Source of the DNA: Sporolactobacillus putidus
Lineage (GTDB): Bacteria > Bacillota > Bacilli > Bacillales > Sporolactobacillaceae
Reading direction: 5' to 3'
DNA length: 64,000 bases
NCBI RefSeq assembly: GCF_014647035.1
Contig: NZ_BMOK01000008.1
Location: 92,173-156,172, forward strand
Both the position numbers and the translations under genes were made by a program. Shown here piece after piece: positions 1-7,810 of the stretch. The notes beneath the pieces were generated by a model. That model was not told the DNA's origin. It saw nothing but the letters and a program-made list of their open reading frames with translations, and made no database searches. Each line of letters starts with the position of its first letter. Positions within the stretch are counted from its first letter, which is position 1.

Positions 1-131
1 TATACAATAAGATTTAAAGGAAATACAAACAAACTCATAACGAAACAAAATATGAAGAAAAAAAGGAAAAACTCCATGCCCGAAAAAACAAAGAGCTTTT
101 CTGATATGCCGTTACTTTTATCCAGATAGAG

Positions 132-1283
132 TTACCCAAGGAAGGAAACGGCAATTTTCTTATAGATTTCAATTGCCTTGAAAAATGCCTCTTTCTCAAT
201 GTACTCGTTTGGCTGGTGTGATACGGGTGGATAACCGGGGCCCGTTACGGCGATCGGAAATGATTTCTTAGCCTGTGAGAAATAAGCGGCGTCTGTATAA
301 CCGGAAAATCCATAAGGTACAACCTTTTTGCCTCGGACAGCACCGACCGCATCCACCAGCTTCAGCACAAAGTCATTGTCTTTTGGCGTTTTTACAGGAT
401 GCATATCATTAATGACTTCAATTTCTGCATTTAAATCCGGAAAATCCTTTTTCACAGTATCAATCAAATTATTGACTTGTCCGACAATATCTTTATGATC
501 CTGTGACGGCAGCGTTCTCATATCGATTTCCACTGTGCACTTATCAGGAATAACGTTTGTCCCGCTGCCTCCGTGCAATACATCAATGCTTGAAGTCGGT
601 TCGCTGAGCATGTCATCCAGCTCGAAATCAAAAGAGAATTCAGACTGAAATTTTGAAAGGATGGCGATCATGTGCTCGTTGGCATTAATACCATGACTTG
701 GCGTTGAGCCGTGCCCTGTTTTTCCATAAGTGGTAATCCGCAGCCACAGACAGCCTTTTTCCGCTATTGAAATCTCGTTTCCAGTGGGTTCACCGATCAG
801 TACAGCATCGAGATCGTCCGCATATCCTTTTTCTAAAAGCTGCCGGGCACCTATTGAAGACGTTTCTTCACCGACTGTCGCCATAAATTTAAGTGTCCCT
901 TTCAGAGGAGTGTCCGCTTCTTTCAGTTCGACAATGGAGGCAACCATGGCAACCAGCCCGCTTTTCATGTCTGCGGCGCCCCGGCCATATATCTTTCCAT
1001 CGACTTCTTCGGCGCCAAATGGGTCGTGATCCCATGGGATTTCACCTACCGGTACAACGTCCAAATGACCGGTAAAAGCAAGCGTTTTTCCCGGCATTTT
1101 TCCGGGATATGTAGCAATCAGCTGCTGGCGGCCTTCACTATAATCTACGACTTCCGTCTCAATGCCGGCTTTTTCAAAAACGGGCAAAAGCTTTTTAACG
1201 GCTAGTGCCTCGTTTCCCGGAGGGTTTGTTGTATTAATTTTAAGTATATCTTTTAACAGTTCAATAGCCTCTTCTTTATTCAT
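132..1283 (-). CDS. M20 family metallohydrolase (ArgE/DapE type)
   Basis: A 383-residue two-zinc hydrolase of the M20 ArgE/DapE/CPG2 group, which removes acyl or amino acid groups from amide bonds in the cytoplasm. Visible metal-site motifs are GHLD (His73, Asp75), the bridging Asp105 in GRGAADMKSG, the catalytic pair Glu139-Glu140 in VGEET, Glu165 in IGEPT, and the late His356 in VSHQPNE. Length is usual for the family and the ATG has a GAAGAGGG ribosome binding site. It stands alone, divergent from the next M20 gene across 425 bp. It resembles the M20 proteins at 18629-19807 and 22858-24159. The family assignment is firm; the substrate (N-acyl amino acid, succinyl-DAP or dipeptide) cannot be told from sequence. 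Confidence 0.9.
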   Translation of the reverse strand: MNKEEAIELLKDILKINTTNPPGNEALAVKKLLPVFEKAGIETEVVDYSEGRQQLIATYPGKMPGKTLAFTGHLDVVPVGEIPWDHDPFGAEEVDGKIYGRGAADMKSGLVAMVASIVELKEADTPLKGTLKFMATVGEETSSIGARQLLEKGYADDLDAVLIGEPTGNEISIAEKGCLWLRITTYGKTGHGSTPSHGINANEHMIAILSKFQSEFSFDFELDDMLSEPTSSIDVLHGGSGTNVIPDKCTVEIDMRTLPSQDHKDIVGQVNNLIDTVKKDFPDLNAEIEVINDMHPVKTPKDNDFVLKLVDAVGAVRGKKVVPYGFSGYTDAAYFSQAKKSFPIAVTGPGYPPVSHQPNEYIEKEAFFKAIEIYKKIAVSFLG

Positions 1284-1708
1284 AACGTATCCCTCTTCAT
1301 GAATTTAAATTGTATACTTTCAGGCGAAATATGTAATATTATTCAAAATATTATAATACATATTAACCTAACAGTTTCTGTTAATGACTGGAAAGAGAAT
1401 TAAAATGAGTAATAATTTCCTCTAAATTAATTATTTCGAATATAATAATATAACTAATCATAAAACTTGTCCATGCCTCATTTAGATATACGGGCAACTC
1501 AGGAGTTCAGCATCCAGGTTATGAACGGAGCACTTGAAAGAATTATAGATAACATTCCCTTTTAATAGACTACTTGACTGTTGTTCTACAATAAAAGTGA
1601 ATCAAGCATTGAAAAAAAACAAAGATCGTGATAATGTTCAATAAGCATTTATATTTCTGTATTTTCTGAACTGAATTACTAATCTATCTAAAGAAGGAGC
1701 TGGCACAT
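1284..1708. other. Divergent intergenic region between two M20 genes
   Basis: This 425-bp AT-rich stretch separates two divergently read hydrolase genes and must hold both promoters. I found no convincing -35/-10 pair with correct spacing, no operator palindrome and no coding segment. The only clear element is the AAGGAG ribosome binding site near 1692-1699 for the downstream gene. Confidence 0.5.
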
Positions 1709-2865
1709 ATGGAATTGAGCATCACTGAACCCATAAAAAAAGGGGTATGGATTTTTTCCAATACTTACATACTCATGCGGAAATCAGTATGAAAGAATAT
1801 AACACAACAGCATTTATCAAAGAGAAATTAGATGATTTAGGCTATAGAACTAAAACATTCAATGATTGTCCGGGTGTGGTTGGCGAGATTGGCTCCGGGA
1901 GACCAATCGTTGCGCTTCGGGCAGACATGGACGCGTTATGGCAGGAAGTAAACGGAAAATTGCAGGCCAACCACTCCTGCGGACATGACGCACATATGTC
2001 GATGGTTCTGGGCGTCGCTATGCTGCTCAAACAAACGAAACTTCCTGAGGGAACTGTCCGTCTTGTTTTTCAGCCTGCCGAAGAAATCGGGCAGGGAGCA
2101 CTTGAACTCTGTAAACGCGGGGTTCCGGATGATGTTGATTATTTTTACGGTGTCCACCTCAGACCGATTCAGGAAACGAAAAACAATCGAGCGAAACCGG
2201 CCATTCTCTCCGGTGCCTGTCGAACGTTCAAAGGATTGATCGAAGGGGACGATGCCCATGCTTCACGCCCCCATCTCGGGCAGAACGCAATAGAAGTTGC
2301 TGCAACCATCCACGTCAATCCAATGGTTTCGTCCTCAATTAAAATGACAAATCTCCATGCCGGATCAGCGACAAATATTATTCCCGGTCATGCAGAATTC
2401 AGCTTGGACGCCCGTGCCCAGAGTAACGAAGCGATGTGCGAACTGACTGAAAAGGTGGAGCGTGTTGTCCGTTCGGTCTCCGATTGTTACGGAGTTAAAA
2501 TCCATCTTGATACATCACCCGGGAGTCCTACAGCAACTTCAGCCCCTGAAGCGATAGAAATCATGGGAGAAGCCATAAAAGACGTCCTTGGCCCTGAAAA
2601 TTATGATCCGCCGGTCCCTTCGAGCGGCGGTGATGATTTCCACCAGTATGCCATTAAGAATCCTCATCTCAAATCGACTATGCTTGGTCTCGGATGCGAC
2701 CTCAAACCCGGACTCCATCACCCCAATATGACCTTTAACCACGACGCTATGTTCGACGGAGTAAGCATCCTGGCAACAGCTATTGTAAAAACTCTGGAAA
2801 AAGCTCACCGCTTAACCATACCCGATTTTGAAAAAAGTCCATCTCTTAGCCATACAAGGGCTTGA
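1709..2865 (+). CDS. AmhX-like M20 amidohydrolase, apparent frameshift in an A7 tract
   Basis: The protein downstream of 1747 is an M20D-type amidohydrolase related to AmhX and aminoacylase/hippurate hydrolases. It carries ALRADMDAL, the metal-binding CGHDAH and QPAEEIGQGA, and ends with GLHHPNMTF. The ATG at 1747 has no properly spaced ribosome binding site and would drop the family's N-terminal helix. A better start is the ATG at 1709, preceded by AAGGAG, which encodes MELSITEPIKK. It is in another frame. One extra A in the run at 1735-1741 would join both parts into a normal N-terminus (about 385 residues). The gene is therefore a frameshifted pseudogene, a product of slippage, or a sequencing error. 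A perfect terminator follows. Confidence 0.8.
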
Positions 2866-2877
2866 ACTGAAATTATT

Positions 2878-2928
2878 AAGGAGGATATTACCCGGACATC
2901 AATCGTCTGGGTAATATCCTCCTTTTCA
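2878..2928 (+). terminator. Rho-independent terminator after the AmhX-like gene
   Basis: A long hairpin with arms AAGGAGGATATTACCC at 2878-2893 and its exact complement at 2909-2924 is followed by a short T run. It sits 13 bases after the stop codon of the plus-strand gene. The opposite strand is less suitable because its tail lacks a U run. Confidence 0.85.
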
Positions 2929-3060
2929 TTAGTCAGTTTTCGTATGTGATACTTTGTTCCCGTTTAAAATGAATGTTTTAACGGAATCCGCATCAAAATC
3001 TTCATAGAACAGGTTTACCGCAGTGATCTGCTGATCATCGTACCTATGGTAGTAAAACAT
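2929..3060 (-). CDS. Possible 43-residue small protein downstream of the amidohydrolase
   Basis: A short open frame reads MFYYHRYDDQ... and ends KVSHTKTD just before the terminator. It is in the same frame as the preceding amidohydrolase, two stop codons after it, with ordinary codon choice and acidic/aromatic content. The GGTGGA just before the ATG is too close to be a good ribosome binding site, so translation would need coupling or stop-codon readthrough. It could be a genuine small protein, a decayed C-terminal extension, or chance. I do not recognise it. Confidence 0.25.
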   Translation of the reverse strand: MFYYHRYDDQQITAVNLFYEDFDADSVKTFILNGNKVSHTKTD

Positions 3061-3075
3061 TCCACCGGCATCTTA

Positions 3076-4356
3076 TTACTGAACAATAACACTTTCTCTG
3101 TTCTCAAATACGCCTGTCACTTTTCTGATGTCCTTGAGAACTTTGCCGTCTTTCATAACCGTGATAACATTGTTCGTGTCTTCAACAACATGAATGTCTG
3201 CCAGCGGATCCTTGCTCAGGATCACGATGTCCGCCAGTTTACCCGCTTCAACTGTCCCAAGTTTGTCATCCCATTCCATACATTCTGCCGCAGTTTTGGT
3301 CGAAGCCACGATCGATTCCATCGGACTCATACCGATATCGCACATCAGTCCGAGTTCCTGAAGATTTTCACCGTGAGGCATAACACCGGAGTCCGTCCCC
3401 ATGGCAATTTTGACACCGGCTTGATAGGCCTTGGCAATGCTTTCATGATGGATTTCAACGACTTCTTTTGCCTTTTCAATGGAATATTTCGGCATATGTT
3501 CGACATCCCTGGCCGCCGAGACCGCTGCGAGCAAAGTCGGGACGAGGTATGTTCCGCATTTAAGCATCAGTTCAATCGTTTCGTCATCCAGGTAAATACC
3601 ATGCTCGATTGAATGTACACCGGCCCGCGTGCAGTATTTAATCCCCAGATTGCCCTGAGCATGAGCCATGACTTTCCGGCCGCGTAAATCGGCTTCTTCA
3701 ACAATAGCCTTCAGTTCTTCAAGCGTAAACTCAGTGAACTGAGGGGTATCGGTCGGACTCATCACACCGCCGGTGGCATGAACCTTGACGATGTCCGCTC
3801 CATCCCTGATTACCTCGCGTACTTTCTGTCTGACTTCGCTGATACCGTTACAGATACCGTCCGGAAGCGTCGGATAGCTCATCATAAAAGGCATCGTTAC
3901 ATCGAGTCCGGAAGGCATCCAGCTGTCGCCGTGGCCGCCTGTGCTCGTCAGCGCTGTGACGCTGACTTCCATACGTGGGCCCTGAACAAGTCCCTTGTTC
4001 ACTGCTTCCCTTACTCCGGCATCCGTATACCCGGCATCTCTCACCGAAGTCACACCTGCGTCAAGCAGACTCTTCATATGATGGACGGATTGATAAAATT
4101 TCAGGCTGAACGGATTTCTGAGCGCCTGTGCCGGGCTGCACGGTTCGACCAGCAGATGGACATGCATATCAAAAAAACCGGGAAGAATAAAGCCGCCTTC
4201 TGCGTCAATAACATTGACTTCCGATTTTGGAACAGCAACATCAGTCGCCTTTCCAACCGTTTTAATATAATTGTCTTCGATCAGAACCGCAGCATCTTTG
4301 ATGGGATCCCCTCCGTTACCATCAATTAATGTGCCATTTTTGAAAAGTGTGAACAT
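3076..4356 (-). CDS. Metal-dependent amidohydrolase (imidazolonepropionase/prolidase-like)
   Basis: A 426-residue member of the amidohydrolase superfamily, a TIM-barrel metalloenzyme that hydrolyses cyclic amides or dipeptide-like bonds. The N-terminal beta-sandwich strand (LFKNGTLIDG) is followed by the metal ligands in DMHVH (His65, His67). Further on are the probable bridging lysine in VKVHATGG, AHAQG and SIEHGIYL, and the catalytic Asp in MGTDSG. The start chosen is the ATG at 4356, which has an AAGGAAGG site; an upstream in-frame ATG at 4431 has none. It lies back-to-back with a transporter/M20 operon, suggesting a shared role in using amide or peptide compounds. Substrate unknown. Confidence 0.85.
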   Translation of the reverse strand: MFTLFKNGTLIDGNGGDPIKDAAVLIEDNYIKTVGKATDVAVPKSEVNVIDAEGGFILPGFFDMHVHLLVEPCSPAQALRNPFSLKFYQSVHHMKSLLDAGVTSVRDAGYTDAGVREAVNKGLVQGPRMEVSVTALTSTGGHGDSWMPSGLDVTMPFMMSYPTLPDGICNGISEVRQKVREVIRDGADIVKVHATGGVMSPTDTPQFTEFTLEELKAIVEEADLRGRKVMAHAQGNLGIKYCTRAGVHSIEHGIYLDDETIELMLKCGTYLVPTLLAAVSAARDVEHMPKYSIEKAKEVVEIHHESIAKAYQAGVKIAMGTDSGVMPHGENLQELGLMCDIGMSPMESIVASTKTAAECMEWDDKLGTVEAGKLADIVILSKDPLADIHVVEDTNNVITVMKDGKVLKDIRKVTGVFENRESVIVQ

Positions 4357-4706
4357 GATAGCGCCTTCCTTTTCATAATTTTGTAGGATGTTACATGTCA
4401 TCGCGCACATATGATCATCCGAGACTTGCATAGCGAGCCGGTTTACACACCCAACAAAATAACCAGATTAATACCCGAAAGCAAATTTCTCAACAATGGG
4501 GCTCGCCCGCCAACATCTTTCACAATCATTTTAATAGTTAAAATTTTAACACTCTAGTAAACAATGTCAATATGAACAAGCAATGCGGTTTCAGCTTTCT
4601 CCGATCATTAAAGCGAATGAAACAAATAGGTTTGAAATTTTTCAATCTAAAAAAAATTAAATCTTGTTCTAAAAAGTAATAGGAGATTTCAAATTATATG
4701 ATGAAT

Positions 4707-4735
4707 TTGTTATTTTTCTAATAGTATGTTAAGAT
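4707..4735 (+). promoter_or_regulatory. Putative sigma-A promoter of the leader and transporter operon
   Basis: TTGTTA at 4707-4712 and TAAGAT at 4730-4735 are separated by 17 bases, each matching four of six consensus positions. A transcript starting near 4742 would include the leader peptide and attenuator that follow. Confidence 0.45.
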
Positions 4736-4771
4736 GTTCACTACACAGATTGATAACAGAGGTCGGTAAAC

Positions 4772-4822
4772 ATGCTTATTAAGATAAATGAGAATAATAT
4801 TTTGTTGATTTTGATTAGTTAG
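4772..4822 (+). CDS. Putative Ile/Leu-rich leader peptide (16 residues)
   Basis: A short ORF encodes MLIKINENNILLILIS and ends with TAG. It is preceded by a GAGG ribosome binding site nine bases upstream of the ATG. Five isoleucines and four leucines, with six of the last seven residues being Ile or Leu, resemble leader peptides of branched-chain amino acid attenuators. Seven bases after its stop codon begins a hairpin (4829-4858), then a true terminator (4897-4940) before the transporter gene. A ribosome stalled on the Ile/Leu codons would cover the base of the first hairpin. Confidence 0.5.
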   Translation: MLIKINENNILLILIS

Positions 4823-4828
4823 GGCTCA

Positions 4829-4940
4829 ATAATCATTGGATATTCATCAATGATTATTCGGGTCTTGTTCGCGCTATCTTTTCGGGACTCGAAGATAAGC
4901 GGATCCCGTTCAGTTGAATGGGGATCCGCTTTTTTATTTG
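4829..4940 (+). promoter_or_regulatory. Attenuator: hairpin, candidate antiterminator and intrinsic terminator
   Basis: Arms AATAATCATTG (4829-4839) and CAATGATTATT (4848-4858) form one hairpin. A terminator follows with arms AAGCGGATCCC (4897-4907) and GGGATCCGCTT (4921-4931) plus a T run. CGGGA near 4884 can pair with TCCCG at 4904-4908, which would break the terminator's left arm. The arrangement is that of a transcription attenuator for the transporter/M20 operon; the signal sensed is inferred only from the leader peptide. Confidence 0.55.
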
Positions 4941-5034
4941 CTTTTGAGGAGGCGACTTTCATTGTAACGGAACAAGAGTAAATCAGAGTTTTTAAATTTT
5001 TAAAATAAAAAAAGAGAAAAGAGAGATCAGAAGG

Positions 5035-6237
5035 ATGAGTTATGGACCAATTATCGCGTTTATGGTGATAATGTTATTTATGTATGCTGGAGAGGGGATT
5101 GCTAAACTAACGAAAGCTTATATTCCCTCAGTGTTTATTACAGCCGTGCTGTTCCTGATCGGCTACTGGACTTTCTTGCCGAAAACTGCCGTTACAACTG
5201 CATCTTTCGGGGACTCGTTCGTTCAAATATGCATGGCATTGCTGCTGGTACATATCGGTACATTAATGGATCTCAGGCAATTGGCCAAACAATGGAGAGC
5301 TGTCGTGATTGCTCTGACCGGAGTGGCCGGAACTATAATCCTGACCTTGACCATCGGCAGCCTGCTGTTTAACTGGCAGACCGTTGTCGCCGCTGTTCCA
5401 CCATTGACAGGCGGACTAGTAGCCGCGCTGCTAATGACACAAGGGTTGAAGGTGCAAGGTATTGCCGCATTGATGGCATTGCCTGTGTCCATGTTCATTA
5501 TGCACAGTTTCTTCGGCTATCCAATTACTTCTTACTGTTTGAAAAAAGAAGGTCAAAGATTGGCGAAAAAGTACCGGACTGGAAATATCACTTTGAATGA
5601 CGCCGATCGGATCGATCTTGAAAAGACAAATACCGATCAATCCGGTTCGAAGAAAAAATGGATTCCTGATGTACCTGTTCCATTCAGAACATCGTCTCTG
5701 GTACTCTTCAAAACCATGCTGGTAGGCTATCTAGCAATATGGGCGGCCGGACTAATGCATGGCGTAATTAATCAGTATATCATTTGTTTAATTTTTGGGG
5801 TTATCTTCTGCCAGCTTGGATTTCTCGAAAGAAATTCTATGGTACAGGCCGGCGTTTTCAACTGGCTAATTTACGGACTGCTGGCTTTTGTCTTCTCTCA
5901 ATTGTCCGTAATCCAGCCCAATCAGTTACTTTCAATCATTCTGCCAATCATTGTATTAATAATACTAGGCATTTTAGGCATGCTTGCAGCTTCAATTCTG
6001 CTGGCAAAGCCGTTGAAACTCAGCAGACATATGGCTTTCGCCTGCTCGCTGACAGCTTTGTTCGGTTTTCCGGCTGATTATATTATCACTACTGAGACAT
6101 GCAAAAGCATCGGAAAGGACAAGGATGAAACAGCCTACCTGGTTTCGAATATGCTTCCGAAAATGCTGGTTGGAGGATTTGCGACAGTTTCCATCGCATC
6201 TGTAATTATATCTAGTATTTTTCTGAAATTATTATAA
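5035..6237 (+). CDS. Polytopic membrane protein, probable transporter
   Basis: A 400-residue protein made almost entirely of hydrophobic segments (roughly ten), with one hydrophilic loop at about residues 175-225. Glycine/proline-rich re-entrant-like stretches (VPPLTGGLVAAL and LFGFPADYI) sit in the two halves, reminiscent of GltS-type or 2-hydroxycarboxylate carriers with inverted halves. I do not recognise a named family. It begins with a run of AAAAGAG sites and sits 41 bases before an M20 amidohydrolase, so importing an acylated amino acid or peptide is a reasonable inference. The attenuator upstream suggests amino acid control. Confidence 0.75.
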   Translation: MSYGPIIAFMVIMLFMYAGEGIAKLTKAYIPSVFITAVLFLIGYWTFLPKTAVTTASFGDSFVQICMALLLVHIGTLMDLRQLAKQWRAVVIALTGVAGTIILTLTIGSLLFNWQTVVAAVPPLTGGLVAALLMTQGLKVQGIAALMALPVSMFIMHSFFGYPITSYCLKKEGQRLAKKYRTGNITLNDADRIDLEKTNTDQSGSKKKWIPDVPVPFRTSSLVLFKTMLVGYLAIWAAGLMHGVINQYIICLIFGVIFCQLGFLERNSMVQAGVFNWLIYGLLAFVFSQLSVIQPNQLLSIILPIIVLIILGILGMLAASILLAKPLKLSRHMAFACSLTALFGFPADYIITTETCKSIGKDKDETAYLVSNMLPKMLVGGFATVSIASVIISSIFLKLL

Positions 6238-6278
6238 ACTGAGAATTAAGAATTTAAAGTTAACAGGAGGGATTTAGG

Positions 6279-7466
6279 ATGACACAAATCGTCGAAAACA
6301 GTGTCCTTGCTGAAGCGAAAAACATTCAGGATTGGGTGGAAAAATACAGAATGGACTTCCATCGCCATCCGGAACTTTCACATGAAGAATTCAGAACGTC
6401 AAAAGTCGTCGCCGAAGTCCTGGAAAAACTCGGCATTGAAGTCCACCACGTCGGTCCAACAGGCCTTGTGGGCATTCTGAAGGGAAAGTTTGATGGAAAA
6501 GTGATCGCACTGAGAGCTGATATGGACGCTCTCCCGATTCATGAACAGACTGGATTACCATTTACTTCAGAAAATCCGGGTAAAATGCATGCATGCGGGC
6601 ATGATAACCACATTTCAATGCTGCTCGGAGCTGCCCGGCTTTTATCTGAAAAGAAGGAGCAACTGCACGGCACAGTGAAGTTCCTTTTTCAGCCGGCTGA
6701 AGAGGTCGCCGAAGGAGCCAAAGAAATGGTCAACGCCGGAGTGCTGGAAAATCCACACGTCGATTATGCTTTTGGAATGCACATCTGGTCGGATGTTCCT
6801 GTCGGACAAGTTGTCATGCCTACGGGCGCATTCATGGCCAGCGCCGATCTCTGGAAACTGAAAATCAAAGGCCAGTCAAGTCACGGTTCCGCGCCGTGGC
6901 AGGGACATGATGCATTGGTTTGCGCCGCTGCGGTTGTCCAAAATCTCCAGACCATTGTCAGCCGTGTGCACGATGTCCGGACCCCAATAGTTATTAATAT
7001 CGGAACGCTGAAAGCCGGCGAACGCTTCAACGTTACACCGGGTATTGCGGAGATGGATGGCATGAACCGAGCGTTCGATGCGAACGCGAGAAAACAGATT
7101 CCCAAGTGGATGGAAAAAGTAATTAAAAACACATGTGCCTCCTATGACTGTGACTATGAATTTGATTATAATTTTCTCTGCGCAGCGACAACCAACGATG
7201 AAAAACTAACTCCGCTTGCGCAAAAAGCCGTTCGGAAAATCGTCGGAGATAAAAACTTGGTTAACTGGGAAAAAATCATGGGCTCCGAGGATTTCTCGGC
7301 TTACAGTGAAAAAGTGCCGACAACGTTCATGCTTCTTGGATGCCGTAATGAAGAAAACGGCTGCTGCTTTTCCCAGCATTCGGAACATTACAATGCCGAC
7401 CAGCGTGCACTGCCAATTGGTGTTTCTGCATTTGTTCAGACAACACTGGATTTTCTGTCTGAATAA
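6279..7466 (+). CDS. M20D amidohydrolase (hippurate hydrolase/N-acyl-amino-acid hydrolase type)
   Basis: A 395-residue enzyme of the aminoacylase/hippuricase/IAA-amino-acid hydrolase group, releasing an amino acid from an N-acyl compound in the cytoplasm. Diagnostic motifs are DFHRHPELSHEE, ALRADMDALPI, the metal-binding CGHDNH (Cys106, His108), QPAEEVAEGA with the catalytic glutamates, GQSSHGSAPW in the lid domain and the late His in SQHSEHYN. The ATG follows a GGAGGG site. It is the second gene of an operon with a membrane transporter and is followed by a terminator, so it probably acts on what that transporter brings in. Confidence 0.9.
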   Translation: MTQIVENSVLAEAKNIQDWVEKYRMDFHRHPELSHEEFRTSKVVAEVLEKLGIEVHHVGPTGLVGILKGKFDGKVIALRADMDALPIHEQTGLPFTSENPGKMHACGHDNHISMLLGAARLLSEKKEQLHGTVKFLFQPAEEVAEGAKEMVNAGVLENPHVDYAFGMHIWSDVPVGQVVMPTGAFMASADLWKLKIKGQSSHGSAPWQGHDALVCAAAVVQNLQTIVSRVHDVRTPIVINIGTLKAGERFNVTPGIAEMDGMNRAFDANARKQIPKWMEKVIKNTCASYDCDYEFDYNFLCAATTNDEKLTPLAQKAVRKIVGDKNLVNWEKIMGSEDFSAYSEKVPTTFMLLGCRNEENGCCFSQHSEHYNADQRALPIGVSAFVQTTLDFLSE

Positions 7467-7501
7467 TCGGTAGTTAATAAAAAATCACGATTTTGATTCG
7501 A

Positions 7502-7541
7502 CCTCGAAGTGCATTATGCGCTCCGAGGCTCTTTATATATA
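7502..7541 (+). terminator. Terminator of the transporter/M20 operon
   Basis: Arms CCTCGAAGTGC and GCGCTCCGAGG pair with one internal mismatch and one G-T wobble around an ATTAT loop, followed by CTCTTTATATAT. It lies about 35 bases after the stop codon. Confidence 0.7.
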
Positions 7542-7748
7542 TTTATGAATTTGTGTAAAAAACCTCACAGTGTTTTCATAATACATCAGAAATGGAAATA
7601 TTAAATCTGTTCATCAGTAAGGAGTTCCTCTTCGAAAAAGGTCGAGTTCAACAATTCAGGAGGGGATCCGCAGCAGAATTCCGGCCCTCTTTGCGTCCAA
7701 TCAGATTACCGATAAATACCTTTTATAATGACAATTTGAGAAAACCGA

Positions 7749-7777
7749 AAAACCAGTCGTTCATTCCGACTGGTTTT
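7749..7777 (-). terminator. Terminator of the first transketolase operon
   Basis: A perfect 11-bp stem (AAAACCAGTCG at 7749-7759, complement at 7767-7777) with a 7-base loop. On the minus strand a T-rich tail follows. It ends the PTS operon whose last gene stops at 7811. The 344-bp stretch from 7467 to 7810 otherwise holds no convincing gene. Confidence 0.8.
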
Positions 7778-7810
7778 CGCTCTTCATCAACTTATGCTCA
7801 CTTAGAATAA

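Noticed and set aside
4740..4940. T-box leader before the transporter gene
   Set aside because: The conserved T-box sequence (TGGNACC type) and specifier loop features are absent; the leader peptide model fits better.
7592..7810. 72-residue plus-strand ORF
   Set aside because: It runs through the transketolase terminator hairpin, lacks a ribosome binding site and has no recognisable composition.
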